DNA of 18,721 bases from JAAYYF01 sp040255585. Lineage in GTDB: Bacteria > Deinococcota > Deinococci > Deinococcales > Trueperaceae. The translations under genes were made by a program, and so were the position numbers. The stretch spans positions 1-18,721 of the forward strand of contig JBDZVI010000061.1 in assembly GCA_040255585.1 (NCBI GenBank), in the 5' to 3' direction. The notes below the pieces were generated by a model. The model searched no databases. It had not been told where the DNA came from and saw only the letters and a list, made by a program, of their open reading frames with translations. How positions within the stretch are numbered: position 1 is the stretch's first letter; every line of letters starts with the position of its first letter. This document shows positions 1 to 9,400 of the stretch, piece by piece.

Positions 1-3000
1 TTCCAACCGAACGTCCGCGCCGAGCTGGCCGGCAGCGGTCTCTCCTACACCGGGCAGGCGGTCCTGGCCGACGGCTCCGTCGACCTCGCCGTCGCGAGCC
101 TCACCGGTCAGGCCGCCGACCTGCGCGCCGACCTCGACCTCGGGACGGTCGCTTGGAGCGCGCTCGCCGACGCCTTCGGCGTCGACCTCGAGGTGACGGG
201 CGGCGGCCGGGCGAGCCTCGCCACGCGACCGCTCGCGACCGAGCTGGTCCTCGACCTCACGGGGCGGCTGGGCGACAACGTACTGCACCTGGCCGGCACG
301 GCCCCGGACGACCTCCGCCTCAACCTCAGCGGTCCGGCGGGCGAGCTGGACGGCCGACTCGCCTGGGAGGCCGCGCCCGGCTCGCAGCCGTCCGCACGCC
401 TGGCGGGCACGTTCGCGGGCGCGCCGCTCGACCTCACCGTGCGCGGCGACGGCGACGGCGGCGGCACGCTCAGCGCCACCTACGGCGGGGCGACGGCGAC
501 GGCCAGTGTCAGGACGACCGCTGGCGTACCGGCCACGACGGCGGGCGGTGCCGCGGGCAACGCTACGAGCAGCGCCACGATCATCGGCGTCGCCGTCTCC
601 GCGCCGCCGGGCAGCCTCGCGCCGTTCGGGGTGGAGGCGACCGCGTCCGCCGCCTGGCAGGACGGAGGCGTGGTCCTCGACGGCCTCGACGCCGCCGTGT
701 CAGGCCTCCTGCCCACGGGCGACGCGCGCGTGACCCTCGCCGGCCGGGTCCTCCACCCCGAGGGCGGACTGGCGGGTCTGGCGCTCGCCGGCACGCTCAG
801 CGCGGGGCCCGACCTGGAGCCGGCCGAGCTGACGGTCGGACCGCGCGAGCTCGGGCTCGCCTGGCGCGACCTGACGGCAGCGCTCTCGGCTCCGGCGCCT
901 GCGGGAACCCCCCAGGCCCTCGCCGAGGCCCCCGACCCGGTGGCGCTCCTCGACCCCGCCAGGCTGCGCCTGGCGCTCGGCGGCAGCGCATCGGAGGACG
1001 ACGTGGCAGCCCTGCTCACGCTCTTCCCCGCCGCCGCCGAGGGCCTAGACGGGCTGCGGGTGGCGGTCGCCGCCATGGACCTCGGGTGGTCGCGCGCTAC
1101 GGGCTTCACCGGCGACCTCAGCGCCACGGCCACCCATTCCGCCGTGCCGGAGGCGCGCGCCGAGCTCTCGGTCCGTGGCAACGGCAGGCTGTTCGCCGAC
1201 GTGGAGGTGCGGCACGAGCGCGTCGCCGGTATGGTGGCCGAGGCACGCCTAGAACTCTCGGACGACCCGCTCGCCGATCCTGGCCTCGGGGGCACGCTCA
1301 CGCTCGGTCTGCCGGTCGCCGCCGTAGCGCCCCAGGTCGGCGCCTTCGCGGCAGAGCTCGGCGCCGCGCTGGAGGTTGGCGGCACGCTCACGAACCCCAC
1401 CCTGACCGGCACGGCGCGCTTGGTGGGCGACGTCGCGGCGTCGGGCCCGGTCACCTTCGCCGACGGTCGCCTCGCGGCCAAGCTCGACGGCCCCGCCCTG
1501 CACGCGCAGGGCACGGCGGAGCTCGGCGCCTCGTTCGCGTGGCGAGGTGAGGTCGCCCTGACCGACCTGGACGTGAGCGACTGGCTCGCCCAGGTGACCG
1601 AGCCACGCCTGAGCCTGACGGCGACCCTAGACGACGCGGGCGTGACGGTGAGCGACCTGCGCCTGGCCGCGCCCGGCTCGCTCGTCACCGGCTCGGCCAG
1701 CCTCGGCTTCGGCCCCGGCGGGCTGCGCGTCAACGCGAACGCCGTGTTGGACCTGGCGGACATCGACCTGGGCGGCGTGACCCTCACCGGCATGGTGCGC
1801 GGCCCCGTCGCCATCTCCGCGGCCGACCCGAGCCAGCTAGGAGAGGCGACCGTGACGGCGGCCCTCACGGCCACCATGGTCGGCGCGCCGGGCCTCGACG
1901 GCAACGTCGGCGGGACGCTGTCGTTGGGCGGTACGCTGGCCGACCCGGTCCTCGGCGCCGACCTGCGTGGCTCCGGTCGCGTGCGCGGCACGCTCGAGGC
2001 CAACGCCCGGCCGACCGCCGGCGAGGTCCAGATCACCAGCGACTTGGCGTTCGGGCAGTTCGCCACCGACCTGCGCGCGAGCCTCAGCGGCGGCGAGGCG
2101 CGGGCGTCCGGCTCCGCGCGGTGGGGCGAGGCGGTGCTGCTCCTGTCCGACAGCGAGGAGGCGGGCGCCGGGGTCGTCCGCATGACGGGCGCCGGCCGCC
2201 TCGGCGGCTGGACGGCCAGCGTGGCCTCGGACCTGAGCGCCGCGCGCCTGGAAGGCGATCTCGCCACCATCCAACAGGACCTGCGGGGCACGCTCGAGCT
2301 CGACCTCGCGGCCGGCGCGGGACCGTGGCTCCAAGGGGCGGTCGCCGGCGCCGAGGTGGCCGGCATCGCCCTCGGCGACCTGGTCATCGTGTCTGAGGCG
2401 CTACCTGGCGTCATCAGGTTGACGAGCGAGCACGTCACGGGCGAGTTCGACCCGAGCACGGGGCGCTGGACCGCCGACCTCACCGACCTTGACCTGGTGG
2501 CCGGCACGAGCCTGAGCGCCACCGGCGGCGGAACCTTGGCCGACGGCGCGCTGACGGCGCGTCTGACAGGCGACCAGCTCGCGCTGGAGGCGCGGCTTAC
2601 CAGCGCCGGCGGCTCCCTCGACGCCAGAGTGCTCGGGCAGGCCTACGGCGGCGCGCTAGACGTCACGGCCGCCAGAGCGGCCAGCTCCGCCTCCTGGGCC
2701 GGCGCCGCCGCTTACGCGGGCGGGACGCTCGGAGGCTTCGTACTCAACGCCACCGGCGCGGTCCAGGGCGAGGGCGCGCTGCCGCAGGTCGTGTTGCTCA
2801 CGCATGCCGTTGGCCCGGTCGCCCTGGAGGGTCGCGTGTCCGCCTCCGCCGCCGGCGTGACGCTCGACCAGTTCGTGCAGGGCGGCCCGCTCGCGCACCC
2901 CGTGCGCGTGCAGGGCCGGGTGTTCCCGGATGCCGACCTCACGGTCGCCACGCTCCTGGAGCCACCGAGCCCGGGCGCCACGGCCGCCTTGCCGACGAGC

Positions 3001-6000
3001 TCGCAGGTCAGGCTGCGTACGGTCCTGGGCGCCGGCCTGACGGCGGCCGGCACGGCGCGCCTGGAGTTCGGCCCGGCCCGCCTCACGCTGAGCGGCGACA
3101 ACTCGGTCCCCGTACTCGCCGTTCAGGTCGTCGGCCTGCCCGGCCTGCGTGTCGAGACGCCGTTGCGCGCCCCAAACCTATTCCAGCTCGTCGCCGACGC
3201 GGCCACGAACGGCCTCGAGTTCACGGGCACCGACGACGTGGCCGGCTCGCTGCACGCGAGCCTCGCCCCCGAGCCACGCGTCGTCCTCCGCGGCCTGCGA
3301 GCGACCGTGGCGGGCGTCGACATCGGCGCAGACGGGACCCTGTCGGCGTCGAGCGCCGACGTGCGGGCCGAGGTCGTGTTCCACACGGACCTGCAGCTCA
3401 TGGGCGAGCGCACCGACCCGGCGAGCGCCGAGCCGGACGAGTACCGCCTCCCCCTGACCGTCACGGCGGCCGACGGCGCCTGGCGCCTCGAGTACGACGG
3501 TCCGCTCGGCCTGCTGCGCGGCACGTACGACCAGGCCGGCGGCACCATCGGGCTGGACGCCGAACTGAGCATCGGCGGCGGGCGCGTGAGCTCGCGCCTC
3601 GAGCACGCGGGCGGCGACCTGCGCGGCAACCTGCAGGTCGACGGGGTCCGGCTCGCGCCGCCCGGCATCGGGAGCGTGGCGCTGACGGTCGACAGCACCA
3701 TCGCCGACGGTCGGGTGGGCGGCAGCGTGGTCCTCGACGCGCAAGCCGGGCGCCTCACCCTCACGGGCTCATGGGGGCTCGCCGGCATCCTGCCGGAGAG
3801 CGTGGTAGCGGACGCGCCGCGCGGCGGCCGCCTGGAGGCGCGCCTCAGGACCTTGGAGCTCTCGGAGCTGCCGGCGGTGGCCGCGCGCGCGCCGTACCTG
3901 ACGGGCGCGCTCACCGGCGTCGTGCAACTCCGCGACGAGTTCGTGTTCGGGCAGCTCGTGAGCCCCGAGATCTCGGCCGCCGGCAGCACGTCGCGCCTGG
4001 AGCTCGACCTCAGCGGCTCGCTCTCCTCGCTCGACGCCAACCTGCGCCTCAAGGGCGCCACCATCTCGGCCAACCTGGCCGGCAACCGCCTCAGCGGCCT
4101 CGGCCGCTTCGAGCGCTTCCCCGCCCAGTTCCTCGCGCAAGCGATCGTGGGGCCGAGCGACGTCACGGCCGACACGACGGGCGTAGCCCGCTTCGACTTC
4201 CCGTTGAACGACTTCGGCAGCACCTACCTGCGCCTTGCGACGGAGGAGGTCCGCCTCGAGCGCGCGGGCGTGCCGACCACGGGCAACGTCACGCTCGTGT
4301 TCGACGCCGGCAAGCTCGTCGTGGAACGCGCCGCCTTCGCCGGGCTGGGCAGCTGGGACGCCCACGGTGAGCTGTCGCTCGATCGCTTCGACTTCCACCT
4401 CTCCGCCGAGGACGCCGACTTCACGCCGCTCCTCGGGATCGTCCCAAGCCTCGCGCGCATCGGCGCCGGGGCGACCGGGACCTTCACGGTCGACATCTCG
4501 GGCGACGCCGCGGTGCCGCAGGCCAGCTTCGCGAGCCCAGGACTCGACATCGAGCTGGCCGGCAGCCGCTACCGCCTGAGCGCGACCGAGGTGAGGCTGG
4601 ACGGCGCCGAGCTCGGCGTCAACGCCCAGGTGAGCGGCGTCTCCCCGCTCGAGGGCAAGCTGGACGTGGCCGGCACCGCCCGCCTCACCATCGCGCCGCT
4701 GGCCCTCACCGACGTCAACGTCGGCTTCGGCGGCAGCCTCGACCTGCTGAGCTTCGGCGTGGTGAACGACCTGCAGGGGGCGCTCACCAAGGGTCCGGCC
4801 GGCGAGCTGCGCCTAGACGCCACGGGCCGCATGGGCGACGGGGCCATCGAGCTGACCGGCAGCCTGCTGCCCCTCGCGCTGCAAGCTCGAGGCACCGGCC
4901 TGACGGTGGCCTTCCCCGCCCTCCTCGTCGGGCGGGCGTTGGTGGACGCCGATCTCACGCTCGCGGGCGAGGCGGGCGGCGTGGTCCTCGGCGGGGTCGT
5001 CCTCGCATCGGAGATCATCGTCGACCCGGGCGCGCGGGCGCCCGCGGGGCCGACGGCGCCGGGTACGGTGCCGGGTACGGCGCCGAGCGACGGCGCGGCG
5101 GGCCAACCCCGCCCACCGGCCGGCGCCGAGCCCAGCTCGGTGCTGCGCTTCGCCGACCTCGCCATCCGGGCCCCGCAACGCGTGCTCCTCACCACCAACC
5201 TCGGCTCCGGCGAGGCGGCGCTCGACCTCGTGCTCAGCGGCAACGCCGCCGAGCCGAAGCTGAGCGGCACGGCGCACGCGCTGCGCGGCAACCTGCGCTT
5301 CTCCGGCCGGGACTTCACCATCGACCGTGCCGTCGCGACGTTCAGCCAGGGCGGCGTCTACCCCGAGCTCGACGTGGCAGCCCACACGGAGTTCGACAAG
5401 TCGCGCGTCGTGGCGGCGGACAACCGCGTCTCGTTCGCGGCGCCAAGGGAGGGCCAGACGTTCGTGGTCGAGCTCGCCTTCACCGGCCAGATGGTCGCCG
5501 CCCCGGCCGAGGAGGGCGGCTTCCGCTTCGACCTGCAGCCCCGCGTGTCATCGGACGCGCGCATCGACATCGAGGGCGAGGGCGTGCGCGCGTTCACGGA
5601 CGCCGAGCTGATGTCCCTCATCACCCTCGGTCGGTTCGAGCTGAACTCGGGCATCGTCGCCAGCGGCGGCCTCGGCCAAGCCGTCGCGACGGGCGCGCTC
5701 GACACCGCCATCGACCTCTTCGTCATCTCCGAGCTGTCCAGCGCGCTCAGGCAGGCGCTCGGCCTCGACGTCGTCGAGATCAAGACCTCGGCGATCTCGA
5801 GCCTGATCGACGACTCTGCGCACCCCTTCGGCGTCTCGCTCCGGCTGGGCGGCTACCTGAACCCCGAGCTGTTCGCCAGCTACCGGATCGGCACGTACGA
5901 CGGCAACGACGGCGCCTACTCCGTCACCAACGAGGTCATGCTCTCATACGGGCTCGGACCGCTCGACCTCGACGTGACGGCGCGCGTCGACCTCCCGACC

Positions 6001-6141
6001 TCCGGCATGAACCAGACGGCGCGGCCGGAGATCGGCGTGGCGCTCTCGTACGCCTTCGGCCCGACCTTCGGGGTCGACGCGGGCGTCGTGCTCTCGACGC
6101 AGCGCAGCGCGTTCCAGGTGGGGTTGACGTTGCGCTGGTGA
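1..6141 (+). CDS. tamB: TamB/DUF490-family giant envelope protein, 5'-truncated
   Basis: The frame is open from base 1 and stops with TGA at 6139-6141, giving 2046 residues; the start is outside the window, so the GTG at 193 is internal. The last ~330 residues (nt 5140-6141) match the TamB C-terminal domain: a surface-exposed beta-rich stretch, the segment DAELMSLITLGRF, and a C-terminus ending in alternating strands and Trp. Upstream is a monotonous series of beta-strand segments with repeated 'GGTLxxPxLxG'-like turns (nt ~1378, ~1927, ~4498, ~5233), as expected for the long hydrophobic beta-groove of AsmA/TamB proteins. A Pro/Gly/Ala linker (nt 5023-5139) precedes the C-terminal domain. I found no cysteine and very few lysines. 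The family spans the periplasm of diderms and is implicated in phospholipid transport and outer-membrane protein assembly. The family call is firm; the exact role is inferred. Confidence 0.88.
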   Translation, partial: FQPNVRAELAGSGLSYTGQAVLADGSVDLAVASLTGQAADLRADLDLGTVAWSALADAFGVDLEVTGGGRASLATRPLATELVLDLTGRLGDNVLHLAGTAPDDLRLNLSGPAGELDGRLAWEAAPGSQPSARLAGTFAGAPLDLTVRGDGDGGGTLSATYGGATATASVRTTAGVPATTAGGAAGNATSSATIIGVAVSAPPGSLAPFGVEATASAAWQDGGVVLDGLDAAVSGLLPTGDARVTLAGRVLHPEGGLAGLALAGTLSAGPDLEPAELTVGPRELGLAWRDLTAALSAPAPAGTPQALAEAPDPVALLDPARLRLALGGSASEDDVAALLTLFPAAAEGLDGLRVAVAAMDLGWSRATGFTGDLSATATHSAVPEARAELSVRGNGRLFADVEVRHERVAGMVAEARLELSDDPLADPGLGGTLTLGLPVAAVAPQVGAFAAELGAALEVGGTLTNPTLTGTARLVGDVAASGPVTFADGRLAAKLDGPALHAQGTAELGASFAWRGEVALTDLDVSDWLAQVTEPRLSLTATLDDAGVTVSDLRLAAPGSLVTGSASLGFGPGGLRVNANAVLDLADIDLGGVTLTGMVRGPVAISAADPSQLGEATVTAALTATMVGAPGLDGNVGGTLSLGGTLADPVLGADLRGSGRVRGTLEANARPTAGEVQITSDLAFGQFATDLRASLSGGEARASGSARWGEAVLLLSDSEEAGAGVVRMTGAGRLGGWTASVASDLSAARLEGDLATIQQDLRGTLELDLAAGAGPWLQGAVAGAEVAGIALGDLVIVSEALPGVIRLTSEHVTGEFDPSTGRWTADLTDLDLVAGTSLSATGGGTLADGALTARLTGDQLALEARLTSAGGSLDARVLGQAYGGALDVTAARAASSASWAGAAAYAGGTLGGFVLNATGAVQGEGALPQVVLLTHAVGPVALEGRVSASAAGVTLDQFVQGGPLAHPVRVQGRVFPDADLTVATLLEPPSPGATAALPTSSQVRLRTVLGAGLTAAGTARLEFGPARLTLSGDNSVPVLAVQVVGLPGLRVETPLRAPNLFQLVADAATNGLEFTGTDDVAGSLHASLAPEPRVVLRGLRATVAGVDIGADGTLSASSADVRAEVVFHTDLQLMGERTDPASAEPDEYRLPLTVTAADGAWRLEYDGPLGLLRGTYDQAGGTIGLDAELSIGGGRVSSRLEHAGGDLRGNLQVDGVRLAPPGIGSVALTVDSTIADGRVGGSVVLDAQAGRLTLTGSWGLAGILPESVVADAPRGGRLEARLRTLELSELPAVAARAPYLTGALTGVVQLRDEFVFGQLVSPEISAAGSTSRLELDLSGSLSSLDANLRLKGATISANLAGNRLSGLGRFERFPAQFLAQAIVGPSDVTADTTGVARFDFPLNDFGSTYLRLATEEVRLERAGVPTTGNVTLVFDAGKLVVERAAFAGLGSWDAHGELSLDRFDFHLSAEDADFTPLLGIVPSLARIGAGATGTFTVDISGDAAVPQASFASPGLDIELAGSRYRLSATEVRLDGAELGVNAQVSGVSPLEGKLDVAGTARLTIAPLALTDVNVGFGGSLDLLSFGVVNDLQGALTKGPAGELRLDATGRMGDGAIELTGSLLPLALQARGTGLTVAFPALLVGRALVDADLTLAGEAGGVVLGGVVLASEIIVDPGARAPAGPTAPGTVPGTAPSDGAAGQPRPPAGAEPSSVLRFADLAIRAPQRVLLTTNLGSGEAALDLVLSGNAAEPKLSGTAHALRGNLRFSGRDFTIDRAVATFSQGGVYPELDVAAHTEFDKSRVVAADNRVSFAAPREGQTFVVELAFTGQMVAAPAEEGGFRFDLQPRVSSDARIDIEGEGVRAFTDAELMSLITLGRFELNSGIVASGGLGQAVATGALDTAIDLFVISELSSALRQALGLDVVEIKTSAISSLIDDSAHPFGVSLRLGGYLNPELFASYRIGTYDGNDGAYSVTNEVMLSYGLGPLDLDVTARVDLPTSGMNQTARPEIGVALSYAFGPTFGVDAGVVLSTQRSAFQVGLTLRW

Positions 6142-6159
6142 CCGGCGCGTATACCGATC

Positions 6160-6174
6160 GGGCGCGGAGCGCCT
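6160..6174 (+). terminator. Weak hairpin after tamB
   Basis: GGCGC-GGA-GCGCC (6161-6173) can fold into a 5-bp stem about 20 bases after the tamB stop. There is no T-tract, so terminator function is doubtful. Nothing else in the 6142-6190 gap looks structured. Confidence 0.25.
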
Positions 6175-6190
6175 CCTGGCCCAGTACACG

Positions 6191-6206
6191 CCACTGGTAT
6201 AAGTGG
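6191..6206 (+). promoter_or_regulatory. Candidate pckA promoter with dyad-symmetric extended -10
   Basis: TGGTATAAG (6195-6203) fits an extended -10 (TGn then TATAAG). It sits inside the dyad CCACT-GGTATA-AGTGG, so a dimeric regulator could in principle cover it. I see no convincing -35 at 17 bp upstream. Transcription would start near 6210, leaving a ~65-base leader that can fold through GGCGG (6205-6209) and CCGCC (6218-6222). Confidence 0.4.
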
Positions 6207-6261
6207 CGGGTGGCCCACCGCCCTGCCGGCGGGGATCGCTCAAGCCCCTCACTCGACCCGC

Positions 6262-6267
6262 GGAGGT
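6262..6267 (+). promoter_or_regulatory. Ribosome binding site of pckA
   Basis: GGAGGT lies 9 bases before the ATG at 6277, which fixes that ATG as the pckA start. Confidence 0.75.
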
Positions 6268-6276
6268 ACAGCTCCC

Positions 6277-7881
<1,605 letters not shown>

Positions 7882-7885
7882 CCAG

Positions 7886-7930
7886 GGCTGACTTGCTGGC
7901 GCTCGCCGGCTGACTTGCTAGCCGCTCGCT
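7886..7930. repeat. Imperfect tandem duplication after pckA stop
   Basis: Two copies, 7886-7907 (22 bp) and 7908-7930 (23 bp), both begin GGCTGACTTGCT and differ by two substitutions and one inserted base. The word GGGCTGAC also covers the pckA stop itself (from 7875), so the stop context is present about three times in a row. The block fills most of the gap between convergent pckA and the protease gene. Confidence 0.8.
7907..7924. terminator. Possible bidirectional terminator hairpin
   Basis: CGGCT (7907-7911) pairs with AGCCG (7920-7924) around an 8-base loop, between two convergent genes. It is made from the second copy of the tandem repeat. It has only 5 bp and no T-run, so the call is tentative. 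Confidence 0.3.
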
Positions 7931-7936
7931 GAGCCC

Positions 7937-9277
7937 TTAACGCTTGGTGAGCTGGCCTTCCAGCGCGCTGACGGCGGTCTGCAGCGCCGTGTCGGTGTCG
8001 AGGTGCACGATGGCCTCACCCTGCACGGCGCTAACTTCGCGCACGCCGCCGAGGGCGAGGATGCGGAACTTGCCGTCATCGCCGGAGACCGCCTCGCCGA
8101 CGACCTCGCCGTCGACGACGAGCTGGACCGTCTGACCGTCGCGCAGGCCCTGCCCGTCGACGGAGATGGTGCGCGGGTAGCGCGTGTCGGGCGCGTACAC
8201 GTCGGGCGTTATGCCCTTCTCGGCGATGCTGCGGCGCAGCGGGGTGAGCCACTCGAACGACACGTAGCGGAGCTGGCCGCCGTCCGAGAGCGAGAGCACG
8301 GACTGGGCCACGCCCTTGCCGAACGTCTGCTCGCCGACGACGAGCGCCCTGTCGTTCTCCTGGAGCGCCCCCGCGACGATCTCCGACGCCGAGGCCGAGT
8401 TCTCGTTGACGAGCACGACCATGGGCAGGTCGTACGCGTGCTGGTCGGCCGACGCGATGCGCTGGGTGACGCCGCGCGAGCGTTGGAACACGATGTCGCC
8501 CTTGCTCAGGAACTCGTCGGCGATGAGGATGGCCTGGTTGAGCAGGCCGCCCGAGTTGTCGCGCAGGTCGAGGACGAGCGACTTGGCGCCGTCCAGGATC
8601 AGCTTGTCGAGGTGCTCGACGAGCTGGTCGTGCAGGCGCTGGTTGTTGAACGAAGCCAGGGCGATGTAGCCGACGCCGTTAGGGAGCATGGCGCTTGAGA
8701 CGTCGACGATCTGGATGGTCGAGCGCTGGATGTTGAACGTGACGGGGTCCTGGACGCCCGGGCGCTCCATCACCAGGTTCACGGTCGTGCCCTTCGGGCC
8801 GCGCACGAGGTCGGCGACCTCGCTCGTGGTGAGCTCGCGCACGTCGACCCCCTCGACCTCGAGGAACACGTCGCCGCGCATGAGGCCGGCCCCGGCGGCA
8901 GGGCCGCCGGCGTAGACCGTCAATATCTCGACGCCCTTGCCACTCTGCCTGTCGTGCGGCGTGAGGACGGCGCCGATCCCCTCGAAGGAGCCCGTGAGGT
9001 CCTGACTGTCGCGGGCAGCGTCCTTGGGTAGGAGATAGCTCGTGTACGGGTCGTCGAGCGACTCGAGCATGCCCTTGATGGCGCCCTGGATCAGGGCGTC
9101 GTCGTCGACGTCGTTGAGGTAGCCGCTCTTGAGCGCCCCGAAGGCCTGCACCAACGCGCGGCCGGTAGGGTTGTTGAGGAACTCGCTCGCGTAATCGCGA
9201 GACAGCTGAGCGTTCACGACCATCACCGTGGCCGCGACCAGCACCACCAGACCCGCGATGTACCATCTGCGCTTCAT
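7937..9277 (-). CDS. S41 family C-terminal processing peptidase (CtpA/Prc type)
   Basis: The 446-residue protein begins MKRRWYIAG followed by one hydrophobic segment (~5-23), a signal anchor that places the enzyme in the periplasm. Then come a helical N-terminal part (~30-95), a PDZ domain (~98-182, with GIGAVL and GGPAAGAGLMRGD) and the S41 protease core (~185-365). The core contains NENSASASE with catalytic Ser296 and TFGKG with Lys321; their 25-residue spacing equals that of the algal D1 processing protease Ser372/Lys397. The LDLRDNSGGLL segment is also typical. Such proteases trim or degrade envelope proteins from their C-terminus, often controlling peptidoglycan hydrolases. Residues ~370-446 form a beta-rich extension I do not recognise. 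ATG 9277 is preceded by GGAGG (9282-9286). It is a lone gene, convergent with pckA and divergent from glgA. Confidence 0.93.
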   Translation of the reverse strand: MKRRWYIAGLVVLVAATVMVVNAQLSRDYASEFLNNPTGRALVQAFGALKSGYLNDVDDDALIQGAIKGMLESLDDPYTSYLLPKDAARDSQDLTGSFEGIGAVLTPHDRQSGKGVEILTVYAGGPAAGAGLMRGDVFLEVEGVDVRELTTSEVADLVRGPKGTTVNLVMERPGVQDPVTFNIQRSTIQIVDVSSAMLPNGVGYIALASFNNQRLHDQLVEHLDKLILDGAKSLVLDLRDNSGGLLNQAILIADEFLSKGDIVFQRSRGVTQRIASADQHAYDLPMVVLVNENSASASEIVAGALQENDRALVVGEQTFGKGVAQSVLSLSDGGQLRYVSFEWLTPLRRSIAEKGITPDVYAPDTRYPRTISVDGQGLRDGQTVQLVVDGEVVGEAVSGDDGKFRILALGGVREVSAVQGEAIVHLDTDTALQTAVSALEGQLTKR

Positions 9278-9312
9278 GAAGCCTCCGTCTGTTCGCCCTG
9301 CATGCGGCCTAG

Positions 9313-9318
9313 AGTATA
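9313..9318 (-). promoter_or_regulatory. Candidate -10 for the S41 protease gene
   Basis: On the minus strand TATACT lies 35 bases upstream of the ATG at 9277, giving a ~29-base leader that contains the GGAGG site. The -35 (around 9335-9341, reading TTAGG) is poor. The same TATA core also reads TATAAG on the plus strand (9315-9320), towards glgA. Confidence 0.4.
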
Positions 9319-9388
9319 AGGGCCTTACATGAGAGCCTAAGTCGGCGCGCAGACGTGAGACCGTGATGTTTCACCGCGCCTGCGGCGC

Positions 9389-9394
9389 TAAGCT
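9389..9394 (+). promoter_or_regulatory. Candidate -10 for leaderless glgA transcript
   Basis: TAAGCT fits the TANNNT -10 pattern and ends 6 bases before the glgA ATG at 9401, so transcription would begin at or next to the start codon. No Shine-Dalgarno is visible upstream. A GCGCC-TGC-GGCGC hairpin (9376-9388) and a small dyad GTGA-TGTT-TCAC (9363-9374) lie just before. The -35 is weak. Confidence 0.4.
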
Positions 9395-9400
9395 TTGGGC

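Noticed and set aside
193..195. GTG at 193 as the start of the TamB gene
   Set aside because: The same frame is open and TamB-like back to base 1, with no ribosome binding site at 193.
480..2522. 680-codon open frame on the minus strand inside tamB, and other long Arg/Pro/Ser-rich frames there
   Set aside because: High G+C leaves few stops in shadow frames; the products are Arg/Ser/Pro-rich and lack domains, while the plus frame is clearly TamB.
6124..6155. TTGACG with TATACC as a pckA promoter
   Set aside because: The spacing is 20 bp and the TTGACG lies within the tamB coding end; the element at 6195-6203 fits better.
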